Source: Rickettsia endosymbiont of Bryobia graminum (lineage in GTDB: Bacteria; Pseudomonadota; Alphaproteobacteria; Rickettsiales; Rickettsiaceae). From it: a stretch of DNA of 7,109 bases. Positions 5,503 to 7,109 of the stretch are shown in pieces (position 1 is the first letter of the stretch; the number at the start of each line of letters is the position of its first letter). Under the pieces are notes generated by a model that searched no databases, had not been told where the DNA came from, and was given only the letters and a program-made list of their open reading frames with translations. The position numbers and the translations under genes are program-made. The stretch spans positions 1 through 7,109 of the forward strand of contig JAJIYR010000097.1 in the NCBI GenBank assembly GCA_020881085.1, in the 5' to 3' direction.

Positions 5503-7023
5503 ATGCAAAATACATGTGAATCTCATTTTCATTCTAATATAATCAATAGTAGCACTGCAATATTTTATAATTTCGTAGGAAATTTTGTTCCACCTGAATG
5601 GAAGAGTTTGGTTGGAGATAATGACAAGAAATTAAGCAAAACTGCAAGACAGCTTTTATCACTAATAGTATTTCGTTTGCAGATTTATCATAATAACAGC
5701 ATAGATGAGTTACAAGAAAGTTACTCTTTCTTTGAACAATCATTAGGAGTTTGTCAAGAACGTGTGAGGCAGTGTTTAGTAGAATTACAAAAATCTGGCT
5801 TTATTCGATTTGAAAAAGTAGCAACAATAAAATACGGGATAAAGTGCCGTTACACTATTTGCGTTAAATTGATCAAAGAATTCAAACCTTGTTCTCAAAA
5901 ATTTACAGAAAAAAATGAAAAAAATTTGGAGCTAGGTCAAAAAAAAATTGGGGTTAGCCCCAAGGAAGTTTTGGGGCAGCCCCAAAAAAGTTTGGGGACA
6001 TATATAGATAATAAGGAAAATAGATATAACAAATCTAGATCTAGCGAATCTGGTGGTGGTGATGAAAAAAATCTCGATGCAGGTATTGATGAAAATTTCC
6101 AACAGCAAGAAGAAGAAAAACCAGCACAACCAAAATTAGAAACAGAAAATCTAAAATCAGCAGCACCAGATTCACGACTTGAAGATGTTAGAACCTATAG
6201 GGATGATTCTGTTGATGGAGCTTCATCTTTGGGATCTATAGTTGCAAACATTGTAGACAAGGCTATTGCACGCACTGAATCAGCAAGAAATCATTCAGCA
6301 AGACATAAAAACTGGTTCAAAAGGAAAAAGTTAGTAGATTTCTACCCCTTGATCCAAGAAGATGCTGATTGGTTGCAGGCTAATTCTAATCGAGAGTTTA
6401 ATTTGAGTTTCATAAATAAGCTACTGCTAAAGCTGGCAGAGCAGTATCCAGAGCACCATTTTGGCCATAAGAAAGTGGTTTTAACCTACATGGCTAAGGC
6501 TTTAGCCAATGAGCTCAGGGAAACAAATATAGCAAATAATGAGGATTTTCAGTTTAGTGATAAAAATAAATTCAAGGAGCAGTATTTAGAAAAAATAGAA
6601 AATAGCAAAGATGTTAGCCAAGAAGGTAAGTTGAAGCACAAGATCGCGGGTGTATTTGAGTCCGACATGGCTTATATGATACTGAGTTCCTGCATATTTG
6701 TTGGTATGGAAGGTAATCAGTATCAAATAAAATTATTGAAAAATATTTCACTATCGGAGCATATCAAAACTAAAATATTACATCAGGTTAAGGCGGTATA
6801 TGGAAAAAAGATTGAGCAATTGCAGATTATACCATTTTCCGGCTCTAGCTCCATGAAGCAGGAAAGTACTACTCCCCAAAAACAACAAGGATTTCCTTTA
6901 GAAAGCTTTGCTCCTGATTCGATTTGGTATAAAGTGCGCACACAGTTGATCAAAAAATACGGAACTGCAATTGATTATCCAGCTGATGGTTCAAACCTCC
7001 ACCTTCAGGTGGAGAAACTTTAG
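5503..7023 (+). CDS. Plasmid/RAGE-type DnaA-N-like replication initiator, 3'-truncated
   Basis: A 506-residue protein, probably a replication initiator of a plasmid or integrative element. Residues about 43-125 look like a winged-helix DNA-binding domain (LSKTARQLLSLIVFRL, then SLGVCQERVRQCLVELQKSGFIRF and a basic wing). Residues 130-270 are a low-complexity, Gln/Glu/Lys/Ser-rich linker. Residues 278-345 (VDFYPLIQEDADWLQ... TYMAKALANELR) and 376-447 (LKHKIAGVFESDMAYMILSS ... IEQLQIIPF) resemble conserved blocks I recall from Rickettsia plasmid DnaA-like proteins. Residues 473-491 (SIWYKVRTQLIKKYGTAID) start a DnaA-N-type domain that then stops. The last 14 or so residues appear to be encoded by an inserted element. 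There is no AAA+ ATPase domain, so it is not the chromosomal DnaA. The ATG is supported by GAGG at 5494-5497 with a 5-nt gap. It lies about 150 bp after tRNA-Val. Partial function is possible because the winged helix is intact. Confidence 0.75.
   Translation: MQNTCESHFHSNIINSSTAIFYNFVGNFVPPEWKSLVGDNDKKLSKTARQLLSLIVFRLQIYHNNSIDELQESYSFFEQSLGVCQERVRQCLVELQKSGFIRFEKVATIKYGIKCRYTICVKLIKEFKPCSQKFTEKNEKNLELGQKKIGVSPKEVLGQPQKSLGTYIDNKENRYNKSRSSESGGGDEKNLDAGIDENFQQQEEEKPAQPKLETENLKSAAPDSRLEDVRTYRDDSVDGASSLGSIVANIVDKAIARTESARNHSARHKNWFKRKKLVDFYPLIQEDADWLQANSNREFNLSFINKLLLKLAEQYPEHHFGHKKVVLTYMAKALANELRETNIANNEDFQFSDKNKFKEQYLEKIENSKDVSQEGKLKHKIAGVFESDMAYMILSSCIFVGMEGNQYQIKLLKNISLSEHIKTKILHQVKAVYGKKIEQLQIIPFSGSSSMKQESTTPQKQQGFPLESFAPDSIWYKVRTQLIKKYGTAIDYPADGSNLHLQVEKL
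5948..5997 (+). repeat. TTGGGG repeats and tandem hairpins inside the replication gene
   Basis: Three GGGG tracts preceded by T-runs start at 5950, 5973 and 5994, with periods of 23 and 21 bp, close to two helical turns. The first two form hairpins: TTGGGG/CCCCAA (5948-5953 with 5958-5963, four-base loop) and TTTTGGGG/CCCCAAAA (5969-5976 with 5980-5987, three-base loop). The third unit lacks the CCCC partner. They encode the linker peptide IGVSPKEVLGQPQKSLGT, itself a degenerate repeat. A strongly AT-rich stretch (about 5998-6034) and the palindrome CTAGATCTAG (6035-6044) follow. This arrangement could be an iteron-type origin, or just a repetitive linker. Confidence 0.5.
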
Positions 7024-7029
7024 TTTGAA
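6990..7029 (+). repeat. Left-end nested hairpin of the putative IS
   Basis: CTCCACC (6997-7003) and GGTGGAG (7008-7014) form a perfect stem around TTCA. TTCAAAC (6990-6996) pairs with GTTTGAA (7023-7029) to extend the same stem past an eight-base bulge. An alternative AAACT/AGTTT pairing also exists at 7015-7026. The structure straddles the stop codon of the replication gene (7021-7023). CTCCACC-loop-GGTGGAG palindromes are a style I associate with IS200/IS605 ends. It might also act as a terminator for the truncated replication gene. Confidence 0.6.
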
Positions 7030-7032
7030 GAA

Positions 7033-7091
7033 GTCATAGTCGTCCTATATAAAATAAGTAAATAGGACTTATTTTATAGGATGACTATGAC
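7033..7091 (+). promoter_or_regulatory. Long hairpin burying the start codon of the next frame
   Basis: The left arm 7033-7058 (starting GTCATAGTC) pairs with the right arm 7068-7091 (ending GACTATGAC) across a nine-base loop. The only defects are one G-T pair and a two-base bulge. The candidate start codons at 7081 and 7087 lie in the right arm. In IS200 a leader stem-loop is known to sequester the transposase ribosome-binding site, and an upstream one blocks incoming transcription. By analogy this hairpin would keep transposase translation low on read-through transcripts. Confidence 0.5.
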
Positions 7092-7109
7092 AGAATATGA
7101 GAAAGGGAA
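7081..7109 (+). CDS. Putative transposase N-terminus (runs off the window)
   Basis: ATG at 7081 opens a frame reading MTMTEYEKG with no stop before the window ends; an in-frame ATG at 7087 is an alternative start. IS200/IS605 Y1 transposases (TnpA) often begin with a few residues, then a Y-x-x-G motif before the H-x-V-Y and HUH-motif region. EYEKG fits that pattern, but nine residues cannot prove it. Ribosome-binding capacity is weak (TAGG just upstream, inside the hairpin). Its position after the hairpins supports the assignment. Confidence 0.35.

Larger units (their letters stand above)
6979..7109 (+). mobile_element. Probable left end of an IS200/IS605-family insertion sequence (partial)
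   Basis: The replication protein loses its family-like sequence after about residue 491. The DNA then contains a compact GC-rich hairpin (6997-7014), a second long hairpin (7033-7091) and a new ATG-started frame that runs off the window. A subterminal palindrome near the left end, no classical terminal inverted repeat in view, and a short leader before tnpA are IS200/IS605 features. The tip is uncertain. I place it after TTAT (6975-6978) because family members insert 3' of short T-rich targets such as TTAC, and because the hairpin foot is then 11-18 bp inside. Other IS families cannot be excluded from 131 bp. Confidence 0.5.

Noticed and set aside
5950..5997. G-quadruplex
   Set aside because: Only three G-tracts of four are present and they are about 20 bases apart. 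The adjacent C-tracts favour hairpins, so a stable intramolecular quadruplex is unlikely.
5948..5997. CRISPR array
   Set aside because: The repeats are only 7-10 bases, partly palindromic and in frame within a coding linker, with no uniform unique spacers.
5543..6129. Two minus-strand open frames (5543-5743 and 5932-6129) opposite the replication gene
   Set aside because: They are antisense to a well-supported gene. The second owes its Phe/Leu-rich peptide to the A-rich linker on the other strand, so its apparent membrane character is a composition artefact.
5503..7023. Chromosomal DnaA
   Set aside because: No AAA+ Walker motifs and no C-terminal DnaA box-binding domain are present, and the protein begins with a winged helix instead.

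Overview
This is AT-rich DNA whose gene content and protein sequences point to an obligate intracellular alphaproteobacterium of the Rickettsiaceae. The evidence is a CarD-type regulator, MurA, a six-domain ribosomal protein S1 ending in a short [13 protein letters not shown] tail, and a Cmk that closely resembles the Rickettsia form (for example its SSIVYR segment in place of the usual SG/TG-x-YR). The last gene is a DnaA-N-type replication protein of the kind known from Rickettsia plasmids and from the RAGE integrative elements of Rickettsia and Orientia. Orientia or a close relative is my best guess, but no database comparison was possible.

Layout. Bases 1-495 hold no convincing gene, only a GC-rich hairpin and a long leader with a probable carD promoter. 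carD (+) runs toward murA (-), and the two share a strong bidirectional hairpin. murA (-) has a probable promoter and a 17-bp hairpin in its leader. Upstream of it lie rpsA (-) and cmk (-), in the order cmk-rpsA-murA along the minus strand, each with its own hairpins and candidate promoters. These are housekeeping genes: stringent-type control of RNA polymerase (CarD), the first committed step of peptidoglycan synthesis (MurA), translation initiation (S1) and CMP/dCMP phosphorylation (Cmk). cmk next to rpsA is a common bacterial arrangement.

From the tRNA-Val(GAC) gene (5274-5350) onward the window changes character. The tRNA encodes its CCA end. It is followed by about 150 bp without a confident gene, then by a 506-codon gene for a plasmid-type replication initiator with an N-terminal winged helix, a low-complexity linker, and the beginning of a C-terminal DnaA-N-like domain. 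A tRNA gene next to a mobile replication gene is the classic anatomy of an integrated element or its remnant. Inside the linker-coding part of this gene are three TTGGGG-type repeats spaced 21-23 bp, partly as hairpins, followed by a very AT-rich stretch. This could be an origin embedded in the initiator gene.

The replication gene appears to be cut short. Its DnaA-N-like segment stops abruptly after about residue 491, and the DNA that follows has two tandem hairpins and the start of a new reading frame (MTMTEYEKG). This looks like the left end of an IS200/IS605-family insertion sequence, with the transposase start codon buried in the second hairpin. The window ends nine complete codons into that frame, so the identification is an inference.
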